From: Elephas maximus indicus
Lineage: Eukaryota; Chordata; Mammalia; Proboscidea; Elephantidae
Direction: 5' to 3'
Length of the DNA stretch: 64,000 nucleotides
Assembly: GCF_024166365.1 (NCBI RefSeq)
Contig: NC_064820.1
Location: 84,954,001-85,018,000, forward strand
A program made the translations under genes and the position numbers. Positions 22,989-33,588 of the stretch are shown piece by piece. Under the pieces are notes generated by a model. It worked only from the letters and a program-made list of their open reading frames with translations, searched no databases and had not been told where the DNA came from. How positions within the stretch are numbered: position 1 is the stretch's first letter; each line of letters starts with the position of its first letter.

Positions 22989-24005
22989 ATGGCTCGGAGA
23001 CAACAATCCATATCAAACCACTTAAAGAAGCAGACCGTGACAGCTTCTCCAACTCCCCAAACAAAAGAATCAAAATCTTTCCCAAATGAAGATACAATTT
23101 TGGAATTATCAGATACAGAATATAAAAAACTAATTTACAGAATGCTTAATGATATCACAAATGAAATTAGGGTATCTGCAGAAAAAGCCAAGGAACACAC
23201 TGATAAAACTGTTGAAGAACTCAAAAAGATTATTCAAGAACATACTGGAAAAATTAATAAGTTGCAAGAATCCATAGAGAGACAACATGTAGAAATCCAA
23301 AAGATTAACAATAAAATAACAGAATTAGACAACACACTAGGAAGTCAGAGGAGCAGACTCGAGCAATTAAAATGCAGACTGGGACATCTGGAGGACCAGG
23401 GAATCAACACCAACATAGCTGAAAAAAAATCAGATAAAAGAATTAAAAAAAATGAAGAAACCCTAAGAATTATGTGGGACTCTATCAAGAAGGATAACCT
23501 GCGGGTGATTGGAGTCCCAGAACAGGGAGAGGGGACAGAAAACACAGAGAAAATAGTTGAAGAACTTCTGACAGAAAACTTCCCTGACATCATGAAAGAC
23601 GAAAGGATATCTATCCAAGATGCTCATCGAACCCCATTTAAGATTGATCCAAAAAGAAAAACACCAAGACATATTATCATCAAACTCACCAAAACCAAAG
23701 ATAAACAGAAAATTTTAAAAGCAGCCAGGGAGAAAAGAAAGGTTTCCTTCAAGGGAGAATCAATAAGAATATGTTCTGACTACTCAGCAGAAACCATGCA
23801 GGCAAGAAGGGAATGGGACGACATATACAGAACACTGAAGGAGAAAAACTGCCAACCAAGGATCATATATCCAGCAAAACTCTCTCTGAAATATGAAGGC
23901 GAAATTAAGATATTTACAGACAAACACAAGTTTAGAGAATTTGCAAAAACCAAACCAAAGCTACAAGAAATACTAAAGGATATTGTTTGGTCAGAGAACC
24001 AATAA
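22989..24005 (+). CDS. L1 ORF1 protein (RNA-binding chaperone)
   Basis: Encodes 338 aa, the usual ORF1p size. ORF1p binds L1 RNA as a coiled-coil trimer with nucleic acid chaperone activity and packages the RNA into cytoplasmic particles with ORF2p. The start is the ATG at 22989 (MARRQQSISNHLKK). An upstream in-frame GTG is not a plausible eukaryotic start. A Lys/Glu/Ile/Leu-rich heptad region spans roughly residues 35-145. Next comes the RRM-like part, with 'RVIGVPEQGEGTENTEKI' near residue 175. The C-terminal domain contains REKRKVSFKG and YPAKLSLKYEGEIKIF, both typical of ORF1p. No stop or frameshift is present. Confidence 0.95.
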   Translation: MARRQQSISNHLKKQTVTASPTPQTKESKSFPNEDTILELSDTEYKKLIYRMLNDITNEIRVSAEKAKEHTDKTVEELKKIIQEHTGKINKLQESIERQHVEIQKINNKITELDNTLGSQRSRLEQLKCRLGHLEDQGINTNIAEKKSDKRIKKNEETLRIMWDSIKKDNLRVIGVPEQGEGTENTEKIVEELLTENFPDIMKDERISIQDAHRTPFKIDPKRKTPRHIIIKLTKTKDKQKILKAAREKRKVSFKGESIRICSDYSAETMQARREWDDIYRTLKEKNCQPRIIYPAKLSLKYEGEIKIFTDKHKFREFAKTKPKLQEILKDIVWSENQ

Positions 24006-24201
24006 TATCAGATATCAGCACAACACAAGGTCACAAAACAGATCGTCCTGATATCAACTCAAATAGGGAAATCACAAAAACAAACAAATTAAGATTAATT
24101 AAAAAAAAAAATACACATAACAGGGAATCATGGAAGTCAATAGGTAAAAGATCACAATAATCAAAAAGAGGGACTAAATACAGGAGGCATTGAACTGCCA
24201 T

Positions 24202-24468
24202 ATGGAGAGTGATACAAGGCGATATAGAACAATACAAGTTAGGTTTTTACTTAGAAAAATAGGGGTATATAATGAGGTAACCACAAAAAGGTATAACAAC
24301 TCTATAACTCAAGACAAAAACCAAGAAAAACGTAACGACTCAACTAACATAAAGTCAAACACTATGAAAGTGAGGAACTCACAATTTACTAAGAAAAACG
24401 CCTCAGCACAAAAAAGTATGTGGAAAAATGAAATTGTCAACAACACACATAAAAAGGCATCAAAATGA
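24202..24468 (+). CDS. Small inter-ORF reading frame ending in ATGA overlap with ORF2
   Basis: A frame of 88 codons begins at the ATG at 24202 in the 459-bp spacer and stops with TGA at 24466-24468, overlapping the ORF2 ATG (24465-24467) as ATGA. The product is Lys/Asn/Ser/Thr-rich, with no domain I recognise. It may only be a chance frame in A-rich DNA. The geometry would suit ribosome termination-reinitiation onto ORF2, which is inference. Confidence 0.25.
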   Translation: MESDTRRYRTIQVRFLLRKIGVYNEVTTKRYNNSITQDKNQEKRNDSTNIKSNTMKVRNSQFTKKNASAQKSMWKNEIVNNTHKKASK

Positions 24469-27400
24469 CAGCACTAAAAACTTATTTATCTATAATTACC
24501 CTGAATGTAAATGGACTAAATGCACCAATAAAGAGACAGAGAGTCACAGACTGGATAAAGAAACACGATCCATCTATATGCTGCCTACAAGAGACACACC
24601 TTAGACTTAGAGACACAAACAAACTAAAACTCAAAGGATGGAAAAAAGTATATCAAGCAAACAATAAGCAAAAAAGAAGAGGAGTAGCAATATTAATTTC
24701 TGACAAAATAGACTTTAGACTTAAATCCACCACAAAGGATAAAGAAGGACACTATATAATGATAAAAGGGACAATTGATCAGGAAGACATAACCATATTA
24801 AATATTTACGCACCCAATGACAGGGCTGCAAGATATATAAATCAAATTTTAACAGAACTGAAAAGCGAGATAGATACCTCCACAATTATAGTAGGAGACT
24901 TCAACACACCCCTTTCGGAGAAGGACAGGACATCCAGTAAGAAGCTCAACAGAGACACGGAAGATCTAATTACAACAATCAACCAACTTGACCTCATTGA
25001 CTTATACAGAACTCTCCACCCAACTGCTGCAAAATATACTTTTTTTTCTAGCGCACATGGAACATTCTCTAGAATAGACCACATATTAGGTCATAAAACA
25101 AACCTTTGCAGAGTCCAAAACATCGAAATATTACAAAGCATCTTCTCAGACCACAAGGCAATAAAACTAGAGATCAATAACAGAAGAACGAGGGAAAAGA
25201 AATCAAATACTTGGAAAATGAACAATACCCTCCTGAAAAAAGACTGGGTTATAGAAGACATCAAGGAGGGAATAAGGAAATTCATAGAAAGCAACGAGAA
25301 TGAAAATACTTCCTATCAAAACCTCTGGGACACAGCAAAAGCAGTGCTCAGAGGTCAATTTATATCAATAAATGCACACATACAAAAAGAAGAAAGAGCC
25401 AAAATCAGAGAACTGTCCCTACAACTTGAACAAATAGAAAGTGAGCAACAAAAGAATCCATCAGGCACCAGAAGAAAACAAATAATAAAAATTAGAGCTG
25501 AACTAAATGAATTAGAGAACAGAAAAACAATTGAAAGAATTAACAAAGCCAAAAGCTGGTTCTTTGAAAAAATTAACAAAATTGATAAACCATTGGCTAG
25601 ACTGACTAAAGAAATACAGGAAAGGAAACAAATAACCCGAATAAGAAATGAGAAGGACCACATCACAACAGAACCAAATGACATTAAAAGAATCATTTCA
25701 GATTATTATGAAAAATTGTACTCTAACAAATTTGAAAACCTAGAAGAAATGGATGAATTCCTTGAAAAACACTACCTACCTAAACTAACACATTCAGAAG
25801 CAGAACAACTAAATAGACCCATAACAAAAAAAGAGATTGAAACGGTAATCAAAAAACTCCCAACAAAAAAAAGTCCTGGCCCGGACGGCTTCACTGCAGA
25901 GTTCTACCAAATTTTCAGAGAAGAGTTAACACCACTACTACTAAAGGTATTCCAAAGCATAGAAAATGACGGAATACTACCCAACTCATTCTATGAAGCC
26001 ACCATCTCCCTGATACCAAAACCAGGTAAAGACATTACAAAAAAAGAAAATTATAGACCTATATCCCTCATGAACATTGATGCAAAAATCCTCAACAAAA
26101 TTCTAGCCAATAGAATCCAACAACACATCAAAAAAATAATTCACCCTGATCAAGTGGGATTTATACCAGGTATGCAAGGCTGGTTTAATATCAGAAAAAC
26201 CATTAATGTAATCCATCACATAAATAAAACAAAAGACAAAAACCACATGATCTTATCAATTGATGCAGAAAAGGCATTTGACAAAGTCCAACACCCATTT
26301 ATGATAAAAACTCTTACCAAAATAGGAATTGAAGGAAAATTCCTCAACATAATAAAGGGCATCTATGCAAAGCCAACAGCCAATATCACTCTAAATGGAG
26401 AGAACCTGAAAGCATTTCCCTTGAGAACGGGAACCAGACAAGGATGCCCTTTATCACCGCTCTTATTCAACATCGTGTTGGAAGTCTTAGCCAGGGCAAT
26501 CAGGCTAGACAAAGAAATAAAAGGTATCCGGATTGGCAAGGAAGAAGTAAAGTTATCACTATTTGCAGATGACATGATTATATACACAGAAAACCCTAAG
26601 GAATCCTCCAGAAAACTACTGAAACTAATAGAAGAGTTTGGCAGAGTCTCAGGTTATAAAATAAACATACAAAAATCACTTGGATTCCTCTACATCAACA
26701 AAAAGAACACCGAAGAGGAAATAACCAAATCAATACCATTCACAGTAGCCCCCAAGAAGATAAGATACTTAGGAATAAATCTTACCAAGGATGTAAAAGA
26801 CCTATACAAAGAAAACTACAAAGCTCTACTACAAGAAATTCAAAAGGACATACTTAAGTGGAAAAACATACCTTGCTCATGGATAGGAAGACTTAACATA
26901 GTAAAAATGTCTATTCTACCAAAAGCCATCTATACATTTAACGCACTTCCGATCCAAATTCCAATGTCATATTTTAAGGGGATAGAGAAACAAATCACCA
27001 ATTTCATATGGAAGGGAAAGAAGCCCCGGATAAGCAAAGCACTACTGAAAAAGAAGAAGAAAGTGGGAGGCCTCACCTTACCTGACTTCAGAACCTATTA
27101 TACAGCCACAGTAGTCAAAACAGCCTGGTATTGGTACAACAACAGACACATAGACCAATGGAACAGAATTGAGAACCCAGACATAGATCCATCCACGTAT
27201 GAGCAGCTGATATTTGACAAAGGACCAGTGTCAATTAACTGGGGAAAAGACAGCCTTTTTAACAAATGGTGCTGGCATAACTGGATATCCATTTGCAAAA
27301 AAATGAAACAGGACCCATACCTCACACCATGCACAAAAACTAACTCCAAGTGGATCAAAGACCTAAACATAAAGACTAAAACGATAAAGATCATGGAAGA

Positions 27401-28280
27401 AAAAATTGGGACAACCCTAGGAGCCCTAATACAAGGTATAAACAGAATACAAAACATTACCAAAAATGATGAAGAGAAACCCGATAACTGGGAGCTCCTA
27501 AAAATCAAACACCTATGCTCATCTAAAGACTTCACCAAAAGAGTAAAAAGACCACCTACAGATTGGGAAAGAATTTTCAGCTATGACATCTCCGACCAGC
27601 GCCTGATCTCTAAAATCAACATGATTCTGTCAAAACTCAACCACAAAAAGACAAACAACCCAATCAAGAAGTGGGCAAAGGATATGAACACACATTTCTC
27701 TAAAGAAGATATTCAGGCAGCCAACAGATACATGAGAAAATGCTCTCGATCATTAGCCATTAGAGAAATGCAAATTAAAACTACGATGAGATTCCATCTC
27801 ACACCAGCAAGGCTGGCATTAATCCAAAAAACACAAAATAATAAATGTTGGAGAGGCTGCGGAGAGATTGGAACTCTCATACACTGCTGGTGGGAATGTA
27901 AAATGGTACAACCACTTTGGAAATCTATCTGGCGTTATCTTAAACAGTTAGAAATAGAACTACCATACAACCCAGAAATCCCACTCCTCGGAATATACCC
28001 TAGAGATACAAGAGCCTTCATACAAACAGATATATGCACACCCATGTTTATTGCAGCTCTGTTTACAATAGCAAAAAGTTGGAAGCAACCAAGGTGTCCA
28101 TCAACGGATGAATGGGTAAATAAATTGTGGTATATTCACACAATGGAATACTACGCATCGATAAAGAACAGTGACGAATCTCTGAAACATTTCATAACAT
28201 GGAGGAACCTGGAAGGCATTATGCTGAGCGAAATGAGTCAGAGGCAAAAGGACAAATATTGTATAAGACCACTATTATAA
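24465..28280 (+). CDS. L1 ORF2 protein (endonuclease and reverse transcriptase)
   Basis: Encodes 1271 aa, uninterrupted. ORF2p nicks DNA at TTTT/AA-like sites and reverse transcribes L1 RNA at the nick. N-terminal APE-type endonuclease (about 1-240): N14, E43 (LQETHL), D145 and N147 (VGDFN), D205 (SRIDH), D229-H230 (SDH). Reverse transcriptase (about 440-770): '[14 protein letters not shown]', 'NYRPISLMN', '[14 protein letters not shown]' and the catalytic FADD with D702-D703. C-terminal zinc knuckle-like C1128-x3-C1132-x7-H1140-x4-C1145. The start ATG at 24465 gives [17 protein letters not shown]. Residue numbers for the catalytic sites coincide with those I know for human ORF2p. No disabling change was found. 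Confidence 0.96.
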   Translation: MTALKTYLSIITLNVNGLNAPIKRQRVTDWIKKHDPSICCLQETHLRLRDTNKLKLKGWKKVYQANNKQKRRGVAILISDKIDFRLKSTTKDKEGHYIMIKGTIDQEDITILNIYAPNDRAARYINQILTELKSEIDTSTIIVGDFNTPLSEKDRTSSKKLNRDTEDLITTINQLDLIDLYRTLHPTAAKYTFFSSAHGTFSRIDHILGHKTNLCRVQNIEILQSIFSDHKAIKLEINNRRTREKKSNTWKMNNTLLKKDWVIEDIKEGIRKFIESNENENTSYQNLWDTAKAVLRGQFISINAHIQKEERAKIRELSLQLEQIESEQQKNPSGTRRKQIIKIRAELNELENRKTIERINKAKSWFFEKINKIDKPLARLTKEIQERKQITRIRNEKDHITTEPNDIKRIISDYYEKLYSNKFENLEEMDEFLEKHYLPKLTHSEAEQLNRPITKKEIETVIKKLPTKKSPGPDGFTAEFYQIFREELTPLLLKVFQSIENDGILPNSFYEATISLIPKPGKDITKKENYRPISLMNIDAKILNKILANRIQQHIKKIIHPDQVGFIPGMQGWFNIRKTINVIHHINKTKDKNHMILSIDAEKAFDKVQHPFMIKTLTKIGIEGKFLNIIKGIYAKPTANITLNGENLKAFPLRTGTRQGCPLSPLLFNIVLEVLARAIRLDKEIKGIRIGKEEVKLSLFADDMIIYTENPKESSRKLLKLIEEFGRVSGYKINIQKSLGFLYINKKNTEEEITKSIPFTVAPKKIRYLGINLTKDVKDLYKENYKALLQEIQKDILKWKNIPCSWIGRLNIVKMSILPKAIYTFNALPIQIPMSYFKGIEKQITNFIWKGKKPRISKALLKKKKKVGGLTLPDFRTYYTATVVKTAWYWYNNRHIDQWNRIENPDIDPSTYEQLIFDKGPVSINWGKDSLFNKWCWHNWISICKKMKQDPYLTPCTKTNSKWIKDLNIKTKTIKIMEEKIGTTLGALIQGINRIQNITKNDEEKPDNWELLKIKHLCSSKDFTKRVKRPPTDWERIFSYDISDQRLISKINMILSKLNHKKTNNPIKKWAKDMNTHFSKEDIQAANRYMRKCSRSLAIREMQIKTTMRFHLTPARLALIQKTQNNKCWRGCGEIGTLIHCWWECKMVQPLWKSIWRYLKQLEIELPYNPEIPLLGIYPRDTRAFIQTDICTPMFIAALFTIAKSWKQPRCPSTDEWVNKLWYIHTMEYYASIKNSDESLKHFITWRNLEGIMLSEMSQRQKDKYCIRPLL

Positions 28281-28331
28281 GATCTTGAGAAATAGTAAAC
28301 CTGAGAAGAACACATACTTTTGTGGTTACGA

Positions 28332-28360
28332 GGGGGGGAGGGAGGGAGGGTGGGAGAGGG
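28332..28360 (+). promoter_or_regulatory. G-rich tract in the L1 3' UTR (G-quadruplex candidate)
   Basis: A polypurine run with G-tracts of 7, 3, 3, 3, 3 and 3 separated mostly by single A or T, just before the T-run and poly(A). A 3' UTR G-rich polypurine tract is a standard feature of mammalian L1s. Confidence 0.75.
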
Positions 28361-28395
28361 TTTTTTTATTGATTAAAAAAAAAAAAAAAAAAAAA

Positions 28396-28407
28396 AAAAA
28401 TCTTTCA
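28396..28407. repeat. Right target site duplication of the L1
   Basis: AAAAATCTTTCA, an exact match to 21935-21946. The initial As merge with the poly(A) tail (28375 onward). Confidence 0.87.
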
Positions 28408-30007
28408 AATTATTAATGATAAAGACACAAGAAGACTTGTTTTTCTCCCTTTTTTTTTTTTTTTGGAAAGTGGTTTCTTTTGCTTTGAAGTCTCTTGCAT
28501 TACAACAGTCCTCTCTCTCCTCACAAACCTCCAACTCTAAGATACCCTTTCGGTTTTCTTATGTCATTGTTCAGGAATGTTAATTCTCATGAGTAATCTA
28601 GGGCATACACAACTGGAACAAATAATTTCTGTGCCCTTTGTAACTGCTGGAATACTTCACCTCCATCACAATAGCGTTCAGTCCGGGGCAGACAGCCTGG
28701 GCCCTAGGCAAACACTTTATCCTGACAGGAGTTTTGGGTTAAATTATTTTGCAAAGCCTTAAAACAAAACATAAAAAACTCCATCCTTACATCTCTGTGA
28801 AAATCAGCATTTTGAAAATCTAATGAAACTTCAAGTAAACCTTTGAGAATAACGGATTATTGACCTTTGGTTTCATGTAACTAACAACAAATTTCTTAAT
28901 AGCCTGTTTAAGAAACATAAAAGCATTGGAAAAAAAAAGTAAATTACACAGAGCTGAACAAGAAAAAAGGCAAAAATTAATTCTTAATGCCAAGAACACA
29001 TACAAAAGATTACCATCGTGGCCTAAATTATACTGTTGTTAAGTGTTCCTCATCCTTCTTGGTGCGCACCAGCAAAGAAAGGTTACCTGCAGAAGTATAC
29101 ACATACGTTCTCACAGTTAAGGCCCTGCTCAAGATTTCAATAATTAATATAAGCATACTATGACAAAATCCATTATTAAATCCCTCTGAGCTTAAATCAA
29201 AAAGCCCACAGACATGTCCACCTTCTTCATTAAAGCCTGTTCCCAGTGAACATCTCACCACACTGTACATCTAGACAGAAAACAAGCACAAGGCAGAGGA
29301 TTATCACATGCAGAGAAAACTTTTTCAAAAGTATTTCATCCTCAAAAATAAACACACGTACAACTGGGAAAAAAGAAATACAATCCGAAACGTAAAACCT
29401 TACAATGTTCGATATCCTGTAGGGAAAGAGTTCTTCGTTTTAAGCTGTTTTTCTTTTTTGATAAGGCAAAGATCTTGAGATAAGCATTTGTGATAAACCT
29501 GAGGGTTCCCCCGCCTTTAAATTCAAGAATGAAATTATATTTATTTTATATTTCAAAAACTGTGCTTGGAATGTTAAATTTTAAATCATAATTTATGTAG
29601 ATAATTACAAGCCGATTTTATTGAATTTACTTTTTAAAAAGGAATTTATTTTAAAATAATTACAGACTCACAGGAAGTTGCAAAAATAGTGCAAAGAGAT
29701 CCCATGTACCCACTCAACTTCCTGGCTATACATTTAAGCATTTATCTTTTGGTTTTAAAGGGTTAAAATATTTGAGTTTATGAAACACTGTCAAAAATTT
29801 AATAGCTGAGGTTGGAGGCGGCTCTAGAGGAAATACCACTAAATTCAAATACCACTATCATCATAGGAAGCTACCTAAACAAACTGGTTTTCTGAGATGC
29901 CATTACTGTTACCAATTTCTGCCTCTTTTTTGATGTTTAGTTTTTACCACTTTTGCAGGCTTCTGAAAATCGTAACTCAGCTCTGAATGGAATAAGCTAC
30001 TATATAT

Positions 30008-30206
30008 GCTGTGGGCCATCAAGTCAATTCCAACTTATAGCAATCTTACAGGACAGAGTAGAACTGCCCCATAGGATCGCCAAGGCTGTAAATCTTTATG
30101 GAAGCAGACTGTCACATCTTTATCCTACAGGGCAGCTGGTGGGTTCGAAGCATCAACATTTTGGTTAGTAGCTGAGCACTTAACCACTGTGCCACCAGGG
30201 CTCCTT
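30008..30206 (-). repeat. AfroSINE, main subfamily
   Basis: Antisense: 'catcaagtcaattccaactt', 'gacagagtagaactgcccca', 'ggcagctggtgggttcgaag', head 'actgtgccaccagggctcc'. It lies in the inferred MTX3 3' UTR. Confidence 0.88.
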
Positions 30207-30723
30207 GTTAATATATCCAGCAATGCTAAATAGAAATTATAAACGGAAATCAACAAGCTTGCTTTTGGATTTAATGTAAAATACCAACCCTCAGATACCC
30301 TCAAAAGAATAACAATACATCTAAGTTGAAATGTGACTCATTTCTCCAACCTACTGTAGGACAAAAAAGGTTTGAGGAATGATCACCCTCAATGTTCTTT
30401 AGTTTTTTTTATTTGAATGGTCATAATTAAGGATAGCTGTAGATGGAAGATCGGCATCCTATGAGAAATATCTGACCAATTCTCCTAATCCTATACTACC
30501 AACAAATATAAACACATATTCCCTTTTATCTTATCCTCTATTATCACCTTCAAAAGAAAGCAGCTTACACTATCTTGTTTCAGACTGTAGGCCAGTTACC
30601 CAGCAAACTTATCTTCGTAGACGATCACAAGCCCTCAGCCCACTCTGAAAATCTGTTCCTTTCCAATAGCTTCCTATTATGTGTGGCTGGTCCCTGAAAT
30701 GTTTTGTGCTCACTATAGTTTTC

Positions 30724-30905
30724 TAGGGAGCCCTGGTGGTGCAGTGGTTAAGCACTCAGCTGCTAACTGAGAGGTCAGAGGTTCAAAGCTACCAGTTGTT
30801 CTGCAGGAGAAAAACGTAGCAGTCTGCTTCCATAAAGATTAACAGCCTTGGAAACTCTGTGGGGCAGTTCTACTCGTCCTATGGGGTCACTATGACAGCA
30901 CTGGG
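30724..30905 (+). repeat. AfroSINE, main subfamily
   Basis: Sense: 'gagccctggtggtgcagtgg', 'gaggttcaaagctaccag', 'ggggcagttctactcgtcct'. The tail is shortened. With 30008-30206 it makes an inverted pair about 520 bp apart within the inferred 3' UTR. Confidence 0.88.
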
Positions 30906-32328
30906 TATAGCTTCCTAACATCTCATTTGCTTTATCAGAAAAGCTCACCTAAATACCCAACATACAAATTCTCCGTCATCAAAATCACACTTTGCAACTT
31001 AGGAAAGGGGGTTTGGAAGCATCATGGACTACCATATAACGTAATGCTAAAACCAAAAACAAACAAACCTGCTGCCGTTCAGTCAATTCCAACTGGCAAT
31101 TCAAAGCAGCAATAACCAAAAAATCAAATAAATCTAGTTGTCCTCTTTTTTTAGTTGTCTAAAAAGAACAGAGAATTATTCTAAAATGACCTCTTTTGAT
31201 AAAAATTTTCAAGGCATTAAACATTATAGTTCTTGGGATCACATCTGTGCCTTTTAAGAACATAATCTTCCACATCTTGTAAAAATGTAAACACATTTTT
31301 CTTACTCATGGACATCAGTAGTTTTATTGAAAGAAAAAACTTACATAAGCCAGTATTATCTTTTGACCCTGCCCATGGAGAACTCTGGAGTTAAATTTAT
31401 CATTCAATTTTATTGGTATATCTCTTTCTCCTAATTTTTTTTTCCCCAAAAATTAACTTTAATTGTCCTATTTTCATGTGTTTAAAAATTTTAAGCCATT
31501 TCAAATGCTTTCTGGAAGGTTTAATATAATTGAAAATGACTAACCCTGACTAAAGCATAAACAGATGTCTGATTAAGGTACTACCCACCCTTCTCCCATA
31601 TACATCAACCTAGAGGACAGTAAAGTCCCACGGTCATGACTGTCAGTATAAAATATTCATCCAGATTTCAGACTGTTAGAATCTTTAATAACCTGACTTT
31701 AAAGATTAACACAAAACACACACACACACTTAGCTTGTTATAGAAATAATGTGAAACTCATTAGGTACTTTCTCCAAAAGCATCCACACAGATGAACAAG
31801 ATTTAAGACGACCTCAGTGCTCATTTACTCAAAACTTTCAAGAAAAAATATCTACAATGACCTAAAAACTTCTGCGTAAATAGCTACCTAAGTTCAGAAT
31901 AAATTGGGAGGGTGAGGGTCAAACACAGCTGAGCTCCACTCAGCTCAAATGAGATGAGTCTCTTAACTACAAAGCTTGTTTTCTCAACATGTGAATTTCT
32001 GCAGGACTTGATAAGATTTGCTAAGCACCATAGTAATCTTTTAAGACACTAATCGAAAACATGGCCCTATTTAAAAACCCAGAAGTGGTTTTGGGACAAC
32101 AGAAGCACCTCAGCCACTAAGCAAGTTTCTATTATAAGTAAAATTACCAACACAGCAAATCCTTTAACATTTCAGCAACCAATAAATAGAAAATACTCTT
32201 AAAAGTCTACACTGTTTAAATTATTCCTTTGAACCCCTGAACTGTAGTTAAAATATATGGAAAATGATTGGTTGTCATAAAACTTTTGACTACCTGATAA
32301 TGCTTCTTATCAGGGACAGATAACCAAA

Positions 32329-32476
32329 TAAGCAAGGTACCCACAGGCTTAATTGTGTTTACTTACTAATCTGTAGTGTACAATTTCACGTGGGTTTCAA
32401 CGTGGTGAAACCCATGTGAAATTGTGTACTACAGATTAGTAAGTAAGCATAATTAAGCTCATGTGTACCTTGCTTA
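32329..32476. repeat. 148-bp near-perfect palindrome (MITE-like hairpin)
   Basis: Two 71-nt arms are inverted copies without gaps (about 62 of 71 matched) around a 6-nt centre ACGTGG at 32400-32405. The outermost bases on both sides are TA, so the element could be AGCAAGGTAC...GTACCTTGCT flanked by a TA duplication, as for Tc1/mariner-type miniature elements. Six of the nine mismatches are G-T pairs on the plus strand. I cannot name a family. Confidence 0.85.
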
Positions 32477-33477
32477 CAGGTTAATGCCCCTCTGCTTCTT
32501 ATAAAAGAATACTGATCTGAGCCAAGATGGTGGTGAACTAGGATCCAGTGCACAGTATGTACTTCTGTTGCTCTGGCTGCGGGTTCCTTCTGAATAGTGG
32601 CTGTGGGCAGGTTTCATTAAGACTTTATAGCCTGGCATAACAATGACAACCAACACATTCAGTTCTCCTGGAATCAATCCAAGAAAGAGATAACGAGACT
32701 TAAATATGTAGTACAAATACATAGGTCTAAAGCTGGCACCTTTGCCCAATAAACTAAAAGCCACTGCTAACCTATATTGGACACGTAAGCAAATATTAAC
32801 ATTAAATTGAAGTGCATATAGTCAGATAAATATTATACATAACCACCATTAATATTTATATATGTGGTACTAAACCCCAAAAAGGTTAGATTTACAAGAG
32901 CATTATTAAAAAGCACATTCCTCACTGCCTTTTTTTCAAGTTAAGAACAGGCTTTTCTATTGAAGTGATGAATATTTTACTAGTTCCTAAAGTAAGCATC
33001 AGATTTCTAACAAAAGAAAAAAATCTCAGCCAAATAGCCACATATTACTCAGATTCATCTAGGAAAACAAAATTAATAAATTGAATAAATTAACTTGAAT
33101 AAATAAGACTGCACATTCAGAAAAGAACAGCAGGTTTTGGTCAGTGATGTGTGAACCAAAGGTAAAAATCTGCCAAGATTAAGGCAGGTTTTTCTCCCCC
33201 GCCCTTAACACATACATATATACATATATACACATACAGTACAATGTATTTTCCCCCAAAGTGTTCACTTTGATGTTATTTAAAATGCATTGCCAAGTAC
33301 AAGTACAAGCTTCCTAGTAAAAAAAAACAGATGGCACAGAAAACTCCTGTTGTTTTAGAGTCCTCCTTATACCTATGAACAGCATTTTCCTTTTGCCTTA
33401 ACACACTCAGCCTGAGAGATCACTGTGACAATCATATGACTTGAAGGCAAAAGCTTGGGCACGAAGTATGATGACTG

Positions 33478-33588
33478 TCAGGGTGACACCCGTTGTAAGG
33501 AATTACTTTCTTCCTCCGCTGGAGTCAATTTGAGTGTTGGCAGTTTCCGAGGAGGAAGCTGAGGACTTCGGCGAAGATTGTCGTCCAT
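33478..33588 (-). CDS. MTX3: MTX3 coding exon 9 and stop
   Basis: Acceptor ...CTGTCTACAG. Encodes [20 protein letters not shown] and ends NSLQRVSP with TGA at 33480-33478, residues 277-312. The open frame upstream of 33588 is intron. Confidence 0.94.
   Translation of the reverse strand: MDDNLRRSPQLPPRKLPTLKLTPAEEESNSLQRVSP

Larger units (their letters stand above)
21947..28395 (+). mobile_element. Full-length L1 with two intact ORFs
   Basis: An autonomous non-LTR retrotransposon of about 6.45 kb. Order: 5' UTR with tandem units (21947-22988), ORF1 (22989-24005), 459-bp inter-ORF spacer, ORF2 (24465-28280), short 3' UTR of about 94 bp with a G-rich run, and a poly(A) tail from 28375. It is bounded by a perfect 12-bp duplication. 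Both reading frames are uninterrupted and ORF2 keeps every catalytic residue I checked, so the copy is young and possibly still active. It is inserted antisense to MTX3 in the inferred 3' UTR. Confidence 0.95.
19866..33477 (-). other. MTX3: Inferred long 3' UTR of MTX3 (contains L1, SINEs, a palindrome)
   Basis: This follows the MTX3 stop codon directly. Outside the L1 at 21947-28395 and a few SINEs it is AT-rich, repeat-poor sequence without recognisable genes. A canonical AATAAA lies on the minus strand at 19878-19883, just before repeats resume. Other minus-strand AATAAA motifs occur closer to the stop (for example near 31323 and 29617), so shorter transcripts are possible. I recall long 3' UTRs for mammalian MTX3, but the end point here is inference and needs transcript data. 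Confidence 0.4.

Noticed and set aside
23345-25696. Minus-strand open frames under L1 ORF1 and ORF2
   Set aside because: Shadow frames opposite real coding sequence; no independent evidence.
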